A DNA stretch of 64,000 bases from Methylobacterium durans (GTDB lineage: Bacteria > Pseudomonadota > Alphaproteobacteria > Rhizobiales > Beijerinckiaceae), in the NCBI RefSeq assembly GCF_003173715.1, contig NZ_CP029550.1, positions 558,001 through 622,000 of the forward strand. The letters run 5' to 3'. Positions 51,131 through 59,207 of the stretch are shown here, piece by piece. Positions within the stretch are counted from its first letter, which is position 1; every line of letters begins with the position of its first letter. Position numbers and translations under genes: made by a program. The notes under the pieces were generated by a model, which saw only the letters and a list, made by a program, of their open reading frames with translations, did no database searches and had not been told where the DNA came from.

Positions 51131-52465
51131 TCATCCCGGCCGACGCGACGGCCAGTGGTGGTGAAGGTCGTCGATGACGTAGGCGTGGGCATGGCGGTGG
51201 CCGCCGGCCGTCGCCAGGTGCGGGTGGGTCGGGTCGAGTTCGGGGTGGGCGTGCTCGACAGTCTCCGGGTCGTCGGATGGCCAGAGCAGAAGGGCCGCCG
51301 CGGCCGCGGCGAGCGTGAGGACGCCGAGCACGGCCAGCGTGGAGGGCATCCCGATCGTCGCCCCGAGCCAGCCGGCCAGCGGGTAGGTCATGAGCCAGGC
51401 GGCATGCGAGAGCGCGAACTGCGCGGCGAACAGCGCCGGCCGGTCGTGAGGCGAGGCCGAGCGTCGGAGCAGGCGGCCCGTCGGGGTCTGGGCCGCGGAG
51501 TAGCCGATGCCGAGCACGAGCCACGTCTCCAGGAGGGCGACCCAGCCGATGCTGTGGCTCCAGGACACCTCCGCGAACCCGAGCAGCACGACGCCGAGCA
51601 GGACGGCCGAGGGGATCATCACGGTGCGGTCTGACAGGCGGTCGAGGAGTCGCGGCAGCAGGAGGGCCGCGACCATCGAGCCGCCGCCGAACAGGCCCAG
51701 TGCCACAGCGACATCGTCCTGCGGGCGCTTGAGGAGGGCTTGGACGATCACGACGGTGTTGACGATGACCATGGCGCCGGCCGCCGCAACCGCGAGGTTG
51801 AGGGCTAGGAGCCCGCGCAGGCGCGGTGTGGCAAGGTAGATGCGCAAGCCTCGTGTGGTGCGCTCGTAGATCCCGGCTTGGCGGGCCGGCGCGCTCGACG
51901 TGGGAAGCGTCGTGGTCACCACCAGCGCCGCCGAGCAGAGGAAGCCGACGACGGTCCCGGCGAACAGCCAGTGAAAGTCGATGACCGTCAGGAGCAGGGC
52001 GGCCAGGACGGGGCTGAGGAGGTTCTCCAAGTCATAGGCGAGGCGCGAGAGCGACAGGGCCCGGGTGTAGTCCTGCTCGTCCGGCAGGATGTCCGGGATG
52101 GTGGCTTGGAAGGTCGGTGTGAAGGCCGCTGAGGCCGATTGCAGGATCGCAATCAGGACGTAAACCTCCCAGACTTGGTCGATGAAGGGCAGCGCTAGTG
52201 CAACGCCGGCCCGAACGAGGTCGTTGACGACGAGGAAGACGCGCCGGGGCAGAGAGGCAGTGAAGGCCTGGGCCACCGGTGCAACCAGCACGTAGGCGAC
52301 CATCTTGATCGCTAAGGCCGTCCCGAGCACCGCGCCCGCCTCCATCCCGGCTAGACGGTAGGCTAGGAGTCCGAGCGCCACAGTGAGGAGGCCGGTTCCG
52401 ACGAGGGCGATGACCTGCGCAGCGAACAGGTGCCGGTAGGTGCGGTCGGCGAGGACGCTTAGCAT
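51131..52465 (-). CDS. MFS exporter with His-rich C-terminal tail (NreB-like)
   Basis: 444 residues, 12 membrane spans. It starts MLSVLADRTYRHLFAAQVIALVGTG, similar to MFS 'NreB'-type nickel/cobalt exporters. The C-terminal tail is His-rich (EHAHPELDPTHPHLATAGG, HRHAHAYVIDDLHHH), a feature of metal-exporting MFS proteins. It is the most upstream gene of the block read in minus direction, and it would export cytoplasmic cations to the periplasm for the RND pump. The metal is inferred only. Confidence 0.8.
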   Translation of the reverse strand: MLSVLADRTYRHLFAAQVIALVGTGLLTVALGLLAYRLAGMEAGAVLGTALAIKMVAYVLVAPVAQAFTASLPRRVFLVVNDLVRAGVALALPFIDQVWEVYVLIAILQSASAAFTPTFQATIPDILPDEQDYTRALSLSRLAYDLENLLSPVLAALLLTVIDFHWLFAGTVVGFLCSAALVVTTTLPTSSAPARQAGIYERTTRGLRIYLATPRLRGLLALNLAVAAAGAMVIVNTVVIVQALLKRPQDDVAVALGLFGGGSMVAALLLPRLLDRLSDRTVMIPSAVLLGVVLLGFAEVSWSHSIGWVALLETWLVLGIGYSAAQTPTGRLLRRSASPHDRPALFAAQFALSHAAWLMTYPLAGWLGATIGMPSTLAVLGVLTLAAAAAALLLWPSDDPETVEHAHPELDPTHPHLATAGGHRHAHAYVIDDLHHHWPSRRPG

Positions 52466-52723
52466 GCCCAGCTCATTCCACAGGAAGGAATAGATCTAGC
52501 GTCTGTGGCCGCCCAGGGGGCTACTTCGTGATCTGGGCAGCCTAAGTTCACAGGTGAAAGGTCCGATGGCTATCAGCACGGCGGCGCTCTGGCGCCCGCT
52601 TTGGCCGGCCACTTGCCCTGAGGCTGCCCTGCCGACTTCAGCAGAGAACTGTCGATGTTAGCGCGGCGGTGCCACATGGCTCCTCACCCCCGGCTCACAA
52701 CCCCCCGAAGATATTTATAGTAG

Positions 52724-52822
52724 TAACGCAAGCGACACTGGCCATTCGGCCCACTGGCGGCACTGACAGTGCCCGAAAGTGCCGCCAGCGTTACTGGCGT
52801 TGATACCGCTAGCGGTACTGGC
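52724..52822 (-). repeat. Iteron-like 19-bp direct repeats
   Basis: On the minus strand the consensus GCCAGTRNCGCTNGCG occurs at 52822-52804, 52798-52780 and 52742-52724, each about 19 bp with the same orientation. They adjoin an A/T-rich tract and lie just 3' of a winged-helix gene. This resembles the origin of replication or a Rep/Xis-binding region of plasmids and replicating ICEs. Confidence 0.6.
52754..52788. repeat. 11-bp inverted repeat with nested palindrome
   Basis: CTGGCGGCACT at 52754-52764 and AGTGCCGCCAG at 52778-52788 are perfect inverted repeats with a 13-nt spacer; a second palindrome GGCACTGACAGTGCC (52759-52773) overlaps the left arm. The alternative hairpins could form a switch or a primosome/initiator site. 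Confidence 0.6.
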
Positions 52823-52831
52823 TTCTAAATC

Positions 52832-53404
52832 TCACTTGGCTGCGCGAGACCGCCCGGTGGCTGGCGCTTCCTTGTGATTTGCCCGGTCAGATCGCCCTTG
52901 AGTTCCCGCCGATCGGACCCGAGCCGATGCGGCTTCGGCCGACTCGAGATCGGCGAAGCGTGCCCACTTCGACTGGGGTGTGTCCCCATGAATGGTCGGC
53001 AACCAAGCGACGCGGAAGGTTGTGGCGTGCCCAGCATATTCGCCCCAGGCACGCGTCCCCTTCTGAGCAACGGCTATGAAACCGAGTTCAGCAGCTTCGT
53101 CGATGGCTTTCCTGACCGAGTTGCGCCGAATGCCATACTCCACGAAGTCATTGTAAGTGACTGGGAGTGCGCCATTCTTAGCGCCGCCGTGGTTCATGTG
53201 CTCTACCAGCACACGCTCGACCACGAGCTTCGCGTTCCGTGACATGGCACGCCATGCGGGGCTCTTAAGCATAGGCAGTGTAATCCAGGCAAAGGGGACG
53301 CCTTTCGGGGGCCTGTTCAACTTGCGGAAGCGCGGGTCTTTGTAAGTTCCGGTTGACCGGCCCGTTAGATCGACACCGCGGCGGGTTCGCGAGTTCTCGG
53401 TCAT
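52832..53404 (-). CDS. Winged-helix, replication-initiator-like island protein
   Basis: 190 residues from ATG 53404. After a polar N-terminus comes the core GVPFAWITLPMLKSPAWRAMS...NGALPVTYNDFVEYGIRRNSVRKAIDEAAELGFIAV, a helix-turn-helix/winged-helix pattern seen in proteins of rhizobial islands that resemble plasmid Rep N-domains. It starts within the stop of the DUF6074-like gene (ATGA overlap) and is followed by the iteron-like repeats. Initiation of replication or regulation of excision is possible; neither is shown. Confidence 0.6.
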   Translation of the reverse strand: MTENSRTRRGVDLTGRSTGTYKDPRFRKLNRPPKGVPFAWITLPMLKSPAWRAMSRNAKLVVERVLVEHMNHGGAKNGALPVTYNDFVEYGIRRNSVRKAIDEAAELGFIAVAQKGTRAWGEYAGHATTFRVAWLPTIHGDTPQSKWARFADLESAEAASARVRSAGTQGRSDRANHKEAPATGRSRAAK

Positions 53405-53655
53405 GCGGCTCCTCCCGACGCAGAGAGAAGCTTGTAGACACAGGCCCGGATGTGCCCCTCGATGGATGCGATCTCGCGCGCCATCACTTCCGGCGCAATT
53501 CCTCGCCGGGCCATCGTGTCTTGCTGAATCGCGAGCTGACGCAGGAGATGTGCCTCTGCTCTCAGCAACGACGCAGCCTGCGCCATGAGGTTCGCGTGGC
53601 GCAGAATGAAGCCGCGGTCGCGTGAACGGGGGAACGGCAGCACGGTGGCGCTCAT
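53401..53655 (-). CDS. DUF6074-like small helical protein
   Basis: 84 residues. The start MSATVLPFPRSRDRGFILRHANLMA is the typical opening of DUF6074-type proteins (MTATVIPFPRRRR...), which occur in many alphaproteobacterial mobile elements. It is in the middle of a three-gene operon with 4-nt overlaps on both sides. The function is unknown. Confidence 0.65.
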   Translation of the reverse strand: MSATVLPFPRSRDRGFILRHANLMAQAASLLRAEAHLLRQLAIQQDTMARRGIAPEVMAREIASIEGHIRACVYKLLSASGGAA

Positions 53656-53885
53656 CGGATCTCCTCCGAGGTAGCTCCACTTTCACGCCCGTTGCCATTG
53701 AACTGTGCGGCGGGCAAAGACGCCTGAAAGCGTGCGATTTCGGCCTCAGAGATGAACGTGCGGCCCCCAAGCTTACGAGCGATGATCCTGCGCTGGTTCA
53801 GCAGCTTGTAGATCGTGGTCTCCCCGATCCCCAGCATGGCGCGAGCTTCTTTGATGCTCACGAAGCGATCGCTGCGGTTGATCAT
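53652..53885 (-). CDS. Excisionase / AlpA-like helix-turn-helix protein
   Basis: 77 residues with a MerR/AlpA-like HTH: SIKEARAMLGIGETTIYKLLNQRRIIARKLGGRTFISEAEIARFQ. This is the pattern of prophage and island excisionase/DNA-binding proteins. It is first of the three-gene operon and could direct excision by the integrase at 38501. Confidence 0.75.
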   Translation of the reverse strand: MINRSDRFVSIKEARAMLGIGETTIYKLLNQRRIIARKLGGRTFISEAEIARFQASLPAAQFNGNGRESGATSEEIR

Positions 53886-54683
53886 ATTGGCCTCTCTTCG
53901 ATCCTGCTTGTCTCGGTGTCGAGTACGATCTCGCGCAGCATGGGCGGTCCCGGCAGTCTGCGCGTATCGCCTCTGATCACCGCGGGCCGTCGAGGAGGCT
54001 CAGAGCCCTTCGCCTGACGTCGCAGAACTTTGTCGAGAACCGGCGCGAGATCTCACCGGAGGCATCTCGGCCGACGAATCACTTTGGTTGCCCAATGCGC
54101 GAGGTCTTGCCGAGCGGAGGCCTCATAACCACGGGTGGGTTGTTACCCGTGGACGCCCCGTCGAGCGCGAGCGCAATCGCTGAATGGGCGCGGCGCCTGA
54201 TCGGCTGCCATGTGTCTGATCCGGGATGCGGCGATACGCGTGCCGCCGTCTGACCGAGCCGAGAGTCGACCGGTAAGCCCTTACGCTCGGTCCAATGCAC
54301 CATTGGCCTCGCGACGACGACGAGCGGTCTAGTGCCCTCGCGTATCAGCGTGGTTGGCAGGCCGCTCGTCGCCGCCTTCGAGCGCTGCAATCACGTCCGC
54401 CCGTGCCAAGCAGCGAAGTCGCGACGCGAGCGGCACGCCTCTGCTTGCAGGGCCTGTGCCTTGGTGGAATGCGACCGCTCAGTGTCTACAGGGCGCGCTC
54501 ACCAGCCGATCGGCTGTGTCATCAGCCTTGCCCGTGCCGCGATCTCAGCACGCATCTCTGAGGTGGCTTTCGGTCGCAACGACGCTTGTTACAGAGCCGG
54601 GTTGCTCCTGCTGGGCGAGCAAGGGTTTGGTGCGCCAGGCTGTGTGCATGATCAAGCTCGGTCACAGCGGTACCCGAGACAAT
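53886..54683. other. Right-end island DNA without a supported gene
   Basis: About 800 bases. Open frames here have no domain character and inconsistent codon use; it may be decayed cargo. One structure is notable: CCACGGGT (54129-54136) and ACCCGTGG (54145-54152) form a perfect 8-bp stem around an 8-nt loop. Confidence 0.4.
54129..54152. repeat. Perfect hairpin in the island right end
   Basis: CCACGGGT / ACCCGTGG with 8-nt loop, no T-run on either side, so more like a protein-binding site than a terminator. Confidence 0.45.
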
Positions 54684-54704
54684 CTGCGCCCCTAATGCGC
54701 CCCC
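54684..54704. promoter_or_regulatory. Candidate integrase arm-type sites, right end
   Basis: CTGCGCCCCT (54684-54693) and ATGCGCCCCC (54695-54704) repeat the TGCGCCCC pair with the 11-bp period found at 38443-38463, in the same orientation. They lie 67 nt from the right attachment repeat. Confidence 0.5.
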
Positions 54705-54770
54705 AAGCGAGACACCGACGCGCGGGCAAGCACTAACGCCAGGCTAACTTCCTGAAATAGCTTGGGAAAT

Positions 54771-54822
54771 CTGGTGCTGCGAGAGAGGATTGAACTCTCG
54801 ACCTCCTCATTACCAATGAGGT
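54771..54822. repeat. Attachment repeat attR (inside intact tRNA-Thr)
   Basis: Identical over 52 bases to 38266-38317. It overlaps the 3' part of the functional tRNA-Thr gene; sequence beyond it continues the tRNA (GCTCTACCACTGAGC). Confidence 0.92.
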
Positions 54823-54846
54823 GCTCTACCACTGAGCTACCGCAGC
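54772..54846 (-). tRNA. tRNA-Thr (anticodon GGT)
   Basis: Read on the minus strand: 5' acceptor GCTGCGG, D-arm AGCTCAGTGGTAGAGC, anticodon stem-loop CCTCATTGGTAATGAGG with GGT, T-arm GAGAGTTCAATCCTCTC, acceptor TCGCAGC and an encoded ACCA. The 3' half is supplied by the island end, but it is identical to the left fragment, so function is preserved. It is the integration target of the island. Confidence 0.95.
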
Positions 54847-54973
54847 ATGCGGTGCGGCGGGCTGCGCTGGCGCGTCTCCGTCCGACCGGGAGGGGCATTA
54901 GCGGATCGCGCGCGGCTTGGCAATCGGTGGATGGGGGCCGGCGGCGACTTCCTGAGCGCTGCCCACGACGCGG

Positions 54974-55432
54974 TCAGGCGACGTGCGGATCGTCCCGCTT
55001 GAGCGCGGCGCGGATGATCGCGGCGAGTCCCGGCTCGGCCACGAGGTCGGCAGCTTCCGAGGGCGCGAACCAGCGCTGCTCGCGCTCGCTCTGCTCGGGC
55101 CAGCGCTTAAGCTGCTTGCGAACCTCCAGCGGGAAGACCTTCACCTGGCAGAGCACGGAGTCACGGCTCTTCAGGCGTTTCTCGTAGAGGAAGAATCCGA
55201 GGGGGCGTTTCCCGATATGGCCGATGACGCCGGCCTCCTCGTACGCCTCGCGCGCCGCAGCCTCGTATGGCTTGCGGCCCTTCATGGGCCAGCCTTTCGG
55301 GATCACCCAGCGCCGGCTCTCGCGGGATGTGACGAGAAGCACGGCGAAGCCACCGTCCGGGTTCTTGCGGAAAGGCAGCGCACCGACCTGCCGCTGCGTC
55401 GCCCGCTCGCTATCGACCGGAACCGACGTCAC
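54974..55432 (-). CDS. Nudix hydrolase (DIPP/diadenosine-type)
   Basis: 152 residues. The Nudix region GWPMKGRKPYEAAAREAYEEAGV has the REAYEEAG core that binds Mg, although the first Glu of the consensus appears to be replaced. The surrounding VGALPFRKNPDGGFAVLLVTSRESRRWVIPKG is typical of alphaproteobacterial proteins that cleave diphosphoinositol or dinucleoside polyphosphates. The substrate is unknown. Confidence 0.85.
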   Translation of the reverse strand: MTSVPVDSERATQRQVGALPFRKNPDGGFAVLLVTSRESRRWVIPKGWPMKGRKPYEAAAREAYEEAGVIGHIGKRPLGFFLYEKRLKSRDSVLCQVKVFPLEVRKQLKRWPEQSEREQRWFAPSEAADLVAEPGLAAIIRAALKRDDPHVA

Positions 55433-55761
55433 GGCGCCGATGCTCGACGGCGCGGCCCGGCGTCCCCGTCACGTGGCGACGCGTCGACCCGAGTGCGAAG
55501 CGCGGACGGTGATGTGCAAATGATCAGATCTCCCTCAGGGGCTGAGATGGCATCACCATCGCGGGCTGCGGATCGACCGAGCGTCCGCGGCGAAGTCAGC
55601 GGGGCGATCGCGCGGCAAGCGGTGCGATCTTCCCGCCATATGCGCGAACGTCCGCCGTCCTCAAGGAGAAAGTTAACCGGCAAAGCGAATTCTTCAGCGC
55701 CCCTTGGCGCGGCAACGCCCCGCGGTCTGGCCCGGTCGCGGAGGAAGGGGAAATCAACGGC
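55433..55761. other. Intergenic stretch without a supported gene
   Basis: No coding composition, RNA or clear terminator recognised between the Nudix gene and the OhrR-like gene. Confidence 0.4.
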
Positions 55762-56226
55762 TCAGCCGTGGGCCGCCAAGTTCTCGATGAGGTGATTGAG
55801 GTCGGCGCGCATGGCTTGGATCTCGGGCTCGGTGAGATTCAGCTGGCACATCACGGATTGGCGCACGTGCACCGCCTCCGACCGGAGGGAGCGGCCCCGC
55901 GGCGTCAGCCCGATCTCGACCTCGCGCTCATCGCTCTGGCGCCGGTTGCGCACGAGCAGACCCGCGCTCTCCAGCCGCTTGAGGACGGGGGTGAGGGTTC
56001 CGGAATCGAGGCGCAGGCGGCGTCCGATCTCGGAGACCGTGACGCCCTCCGTCTCCCAGAGGACGAGCAGGACGAGGTATTGCGGATAGGTAAGGCCAAG
56101 GCGCTCCAGGAGCGGCCGGTAGGACTTGGTCATGCGGTGCGCGGCCGCGTAGAGGGCGTAGCAGAGCTGGTTGTCGAGCAGGAGCGGGTCCCAGGGCGTG
56201 CCCGCGGTTTCCTTCGGAACGTTCAC
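55762..56226 (-). CDS. ohrR: MarR-family peroxide-sensing regulator (OhrR-like)
   Basis: 154 residues. The N-terminal LDNQLCYALYAAAHRM places the reactive Cys22 where OhrR senses organic hydroperoxides; a winged helix follows (VTVSEIGRRLRLDSGTLTPVLKRLESAGLL, RQSDEREVEIGLT). It would repress an ohr gene, which is not in the window. Cys22 and the surrounding pattern support OhrR rather than generic MarR. Confidence 0.85.
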   Translation of the reverse strand: MNVPKETAGTPWDPLLLDNQLCYALYAAAHRMTKSYRPLLERLGLTYPQYLVLLVLWETEGVTVSEIGRRLRLDSGTLTPVLKRLESAGLLVRNRRQSDEREVEIGLTPRGRSLRSEAVHVRQSVMCQLNLTEPEIQAMRADLNHLIENLAAHG

Positions 56227-56657
56227 GTTTCACACCATGCCATCCGCCCAAACCGACACGGTCGGGTCGCGCGATCGGGCGCACCGGCCGGGCCGCCCTG
56301 CATAGCATGATACCCGGACCGTGACGGCTAGGGATCTGCAGAATTCTTCCACAGGGCTTGTGAGATAATGCGGGCCCTGTCTCAAATTTCCAGTGCCCAG
56401 GCCGCTCCCGGAAGCCTAGATTTTGTTCACGCCTCAGCTACCGGACTTCCGTGCTGCCACGGGCGCCGGCGAAGATGGGCCAGCCGACGTTCGTCGCGGC
56501 GCGATCTGGGACCGGATCCACGGTCGCCTGTGCTCTTGAGAATCGAAGGTCGCTCGCAACGTCCAGAACCATCTCGGAAGGGGTTGCCAAGCCTCCGGCG
56601 AGTCCTTAAACACCGCGCTCACCGGCCGGGCAGCCAAACAGCCACCCCGCCGACAGC
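56227..56657. other. Intergenic region upstream of tRNA-Arg
   Basis: No gene recognised. TTGCCA (about 56583) and a TTAAAC-like -10 about 16 nt downstream lie roughly 50 nt before the tRNA and could be its promoter. Operators for the OhrR-like regulator may be near 56227-56300. Confidence 0.35.
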
Positions 56658-56734
56658 GCGCCCGTAGCTCAGCTGGATAGAGCACCAGACTACGAATCTG
56701 GGGGTCAGAGGTTCGAATCCTTTCGGGCGCGCCA
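56658..56734 (+). tRNA. tRNA-Arg (anticodon ACG)
   Basis: Acceptor GCGCCCG/CGGGCGC, D-arm AGCTCAGCTGGATAGAGC, anticodon stem-loop CCAGACTACGAATCTGG with ACG, T-arm CAGAGGTTCGAATCCTTTC and encoded GCCA. The cloverleaf is complete. Confidence 0.96.
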
Positions 56735-56885
56735 TCTCTTCGAATTTGATCCGCGATCGAGCCGCCCACGGGCTCTTGCGGCGACGATCGATCCGAAGAG
56801 CGCGGCCCGGCATCCCAAATCCGCATCCCGTCGACGATCCGGCCGATATGGCATGCGGCATGCTGATCTCATCGCAAGGTGCGGG

Positions 56886-57362
56886 ATGAGGCTGCCGGAG
56901 GTGCCGGTGTCTGGATTTTATTTGGGCGACGAGGATCTCGAACGACCGGCTCTGCTCACGCTGTGGCCGCACGCGCTGGACGTGAAGGCCGTGGAGCCGC
57001 GCGAGGTCGCGAGCCTTAAGGAAGCCCTCCGGGAGGCCTTCGCGGCCCTGCACGCGGATTCCGGTGCGCCCTGGATCACCACGCAGAGTGGTCACATCCT
57101 GTCACCTTCCGTCCTCGCAGGGCTCTGGGCCTCCGAGCCGTTGGCCGGATCGGCATTTCTCGCTGCGCCGGCGGACCCATTGCCCTGCGATCGGACCGAC
57201 AGGTCGCCGGCCGCCCTGTCGCACGGCGCCCGGACGACCGACCGGCGGCCAAAGACACCGTCTCGAGCCCGGTGCCTGACCGCGCGTGCCAGCATCGAGG
57301 GGCGGCGCCCGGACGCGCAGGGCAGCGGACGCGCCGGATCGCGCCCGATCCGGCCGGCCTGA
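56886..57362 (+). CDS. Hypothetical protein
   Basis: 158 residues from ATG 56886. The first 90 residues look like a natural folded domain (LPEVPVSGFYLGDEDLERPALLTLWPHALDV, LKEALREAFAALHADSGAPWI, SGHILSPSVLAGLW). The remainder is Pro/Arg-rich. Codon use favours the plus strand over the antisense frame. I do not recognise the family. It is convergent with SURF1. Confidence 0.5.
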   Translation: MRLPEVPVSGFYLGDEDLERPALLTLWPHALDVKAVEPREVASLKEALREAFAALHADSGAPWITTQSGHILSPSVLAGLWASEPLAGSAFLAAPADPLPCDRTDRSPAALSHGARTTDRRPKTPSRARCLTARASIEGRRPDAQGSGRAGSRPIRPA

Positions 57363-57379
57363 ACCTCGGCGACGTGCGA

Positions 57380-58165
57380 TCAGGGGTCGGTCGGTCGTCG
57401 CGACGCATAGCGGAGGAGATGGATGGTCGCGCCCGCGACCATGAGCGCGAGGGCGTACCACGTGATCGCGTAGACAAGGTGGTCGTTGCGGAAGGCGACG
57501 ACAGTCAAGCCACCCACCGGCAGTCCGCCGGGATTCGGAGCAGCATCCGCATCGATGAAGTAGGGAGCCGCGTCCGTGAGCCCACTTGCGGCCGCGATGG
57601 CGGGGACGTCCCGCGAGAACCATCGGCCCGCAGCCGGATCGTTCGAGCGCAGGAATGCGCCGCCGGGCTCGCTGAGACGCAGGAGGCCCGTCACGATGGT
57701 CTCGCCGGGGACCTGGCCTTCCCGGCGGCGGGCCGGATCCCGGCGCGCGTCCGGAACGAAGCCGCGATTGATCAGGACGACGCCGCCGTCGGCCTTCCGG
57801 AGGGGCGTCATCACCCAGGCGCCGGCGCCGGCCTCCGTCACGGCCTGAACCAGCGTTTCGCGATCGTGCAGGAAGGTGCCGGCCACGCGCAGGCGCCGAT
57901 AGGCGTCCTCCGTCCCGATCTGCGGCCAGTCGGAGCGCGGCGGCGGCGGCGTCGGCGGCGCGCGAAGGCGCGCATCGACATGGGCGATGAGGTCGAGCTT
58001 CCAGCCGCGCCGATGCAGCTGCCAGGTTCCGAGCCCGGCGAGGAGCGTGAAGGCGAGGGTCGCGCCGACGAGGATCGCGGCGAGGACGCCGCGGGAATGG
58101 CGCGGAGAGGCTTCGGGAGCGTCCGGAGGCCCCCGATCGTCCCCGCCGACCGGCCCGTCCCCCAT
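57380..58165 (-). CDS. SURF1-family cytochrome oxidase assembly protein
   Basis: 261 residues with two membrane helices (about 35-52 and 228-250) around a periplasmic domain; conserved segments GTWQLHRRGWKLDLI, YRRLRVAGTFLHDRETLVQ, VLINRGFVPDARRDP and WYALALMVAG. It assists haem insertion into the oxidase. The start overlaps the cyoD stop by one base, so it is the last gene of the cyo operon. Confidence 0.92.
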   Translation of the reverse strand: MGDGPVGGDDRGPPDAPEASPRHSRGVLAAILVGATLAFTLLAGLGTWQLHRRGWKLDLIAHVDARLRAPPTPPPPRSDWPQIGTEDAYRRLRVAGTFLHDRETLVQAVTEAGAGAWVMTPLRKADGGVVLINRGFVPDARRDPARRREGQVPGETIVTGLLRLSEPGGAFLRSNDPAAGRWFSRDVPAIAAASGLTDAAPYFIDADAAPNPGGLPVGGLTVVAFRNDHLVYAITWYALALMVAGATIHLLRYASRRPTDP

Positions 58166-58578
58166 CAGCGCAAGGGGGTGGCCGGCATGTGCTGCTGCAT
58201 GTCGTGGCCCGACATCGGCATCATGTTCGTGTTGAGATGGTACATCACCCAGAGCGAGCCGATCAGCGTGATCACGACGAGCGTGAGGGTGAAGATCAGC
58301 GCCAGGAAATTCCAGCCGCCCTCCGACTTGGTGTCCATGTGAAGGAAGTAGATCATGTGAACGACGATCTGCACGACCGCGAAGACCATGATCACGAGGC
58401 TGGTCGTCCGGTTGTCGCCGAGGACGTCGGCCATCACCAGCCAGAACGGGATCGCCGTGAGAATGACCGAGAGAACAAAGCCGGTCATGTAGCCGCGGAA
58501 GGTGGCGTGATGGCCGCCCGTGGCGTGCCCGTGGCCGGCCTCGTGCGCGGCGTGGTGCGTGTCCGTGGCGGCGCTCAT
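58165..58578 (-). CDS. cyoD: Cytochrome o ubiquinol oxidase subunit IV
   Basis: 137 residues, three membrane spans. The N-terminus is a His-rich extension (HHAAHEAGHGHATGGHHA), and the conserved core is FVLSVILTAIPFWLVM...VVQIVVHMIYFLHMD. It overlaps cyoC by ATGA. Required for assembly of the oxidase complex. Confidence 0.93.
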   Translation of the reverse strand: MSAATDTHHAAHEAGHGHATGGHHATFRGYMTGFVLSVILTAIPFWLVMADVLGDNRTTSLVIMVFAVVQIVVHMIYFLHMDTKSEGGWNFLALIFTLTLVVITLIGSLWVMYHLNTNMMPMSGHDMQQHMPATPLR

Positions 58579-59204
58579 TGCAGCACTCCCATCAGGTAGA
58601 CGAAGGTGAAGACGCCGATCCAGACCACGTCGAGGAAGTGCCAGAACATCGACAGGCAGAGGAGCCGGCGCTGGTTCTCGGCGATCAGCCCGCGTTGGCG
58701 GACCTGCACCATCAGGACGACGAGCCAGACGATGCCGAGGCTCACGTGCAGGCCGTGGGTGCCGACGAGGGTGAAGAAGGCCGACAGGAAGCCGCTGCGC
58801 TGGGGCGTGGCCCCCTCGTGGATCAGGTGGGCGAACTCGTAGAGCTCGATCCCGACGAAGGCGAGGCCGAACAGGCCGGTGACCGCGAGCCAGCCGAGCG
58901 TCGCCGCCTGCCGGTCCCGCTGCATCTCCAGCATGGCGAAGCCGTAGGTGATCGACGAGAGGAGCAGCATCGAGGTGTTGAGCGCCACCAGCGGCAGCTC
59001 GAACAGGTCCTTCGGGGCCGGGCCGGCCGCGTAATTGCGGCCGAGCACGGCGTAGGTGGCGAACAGGACCGCGAAGATGAGACAGTCGCTCATCAGGTAG
59101 ATCCAGAAGCCCAGCATGGTGCTGCCTTCCGGATGGTGGTCCTCCTCGAGGTGGAAGGACGGGGCCTCGACGAGGTCCTTCGTCTTCGATGCTAGCGTCG
59201 CCAT
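58575..59204 (-). CDS. cyoC: Cytochrome o ubiquinol oxidase subunit III
   Basis: 209 residues, five membrane spans; motifs LGFWIYLMSDCLIFAVLFATYAVL, GFAMLEMQRDRQ and THGLHVSLGIVWL. Part of the cyoABCD operon; follows cyoB by 3 nt. Confidence 0.95.
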   Translation of the reverse strand: MATLASKTKDLVEAPSFHLEEDHHPEGSTMLGFWIYLMSDCLIFAVLFATYAVLGRNYAAGPAPKDLFELPLVALNTSMLLLSSITYGFAMLEMQRDRQAATLGWLAVTGLFGLAFVGIELYEFAHLIHEGATPQRSGFLSAFFTLVGTHGLHVSLGIVWLVVLMVQVRQRGLIAENQRRLLCLSMFWHFLDVVWIGVFTFVYLMGVLQ

Positions 59205-59207
59205 GGT

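Larger units (their letters stand above)
52466..52831. other. Non-coding region between metal block and Rep-like operon
   Basis: It holds three iteron-like repeats, an 11-bp inverted repeat and an A/T-rich tract at about 52709-52726. The half next to the MFS gene (52466-52700) shows nothing recognisable apart from a possible promoter. Confidence 0.5.
38266..54822. mobile_element. Integrative genomic island in tRNA-Thr(GGT), 16.6 kb
   Basis: The left boundary 38266-38317 and right boundary 54771-54822 are perfect 52-bp direct repeats of the tRNA-Thr 3' half. The intact tRNA is at the right. The island holds a tyrosine integrase, a DGQHR/HEPN-like operon, chrBA, a metal-efflux block, an Xis/DUF6074/Rep-like operon and an iteron-like region. 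GC content is mosaic: low at 39.9-42.5 kb, high in the metal block, intermediate at the right. No conjugation or relaxase genes are present, so it is probably a mobilisable or defective element. Confidence 0.9.

Noticed and set aside
54079..54390. Protein-coding gene in the right end of the island
   Set aside because: The 103-codon frame lacks coding bias and domains.
56619..57095. 158-codon minus-strand frame over tRNA-Arg
   Set aside because: It overlaps a complete tRNA and is weaker in codon use than the opposite-strand frame.
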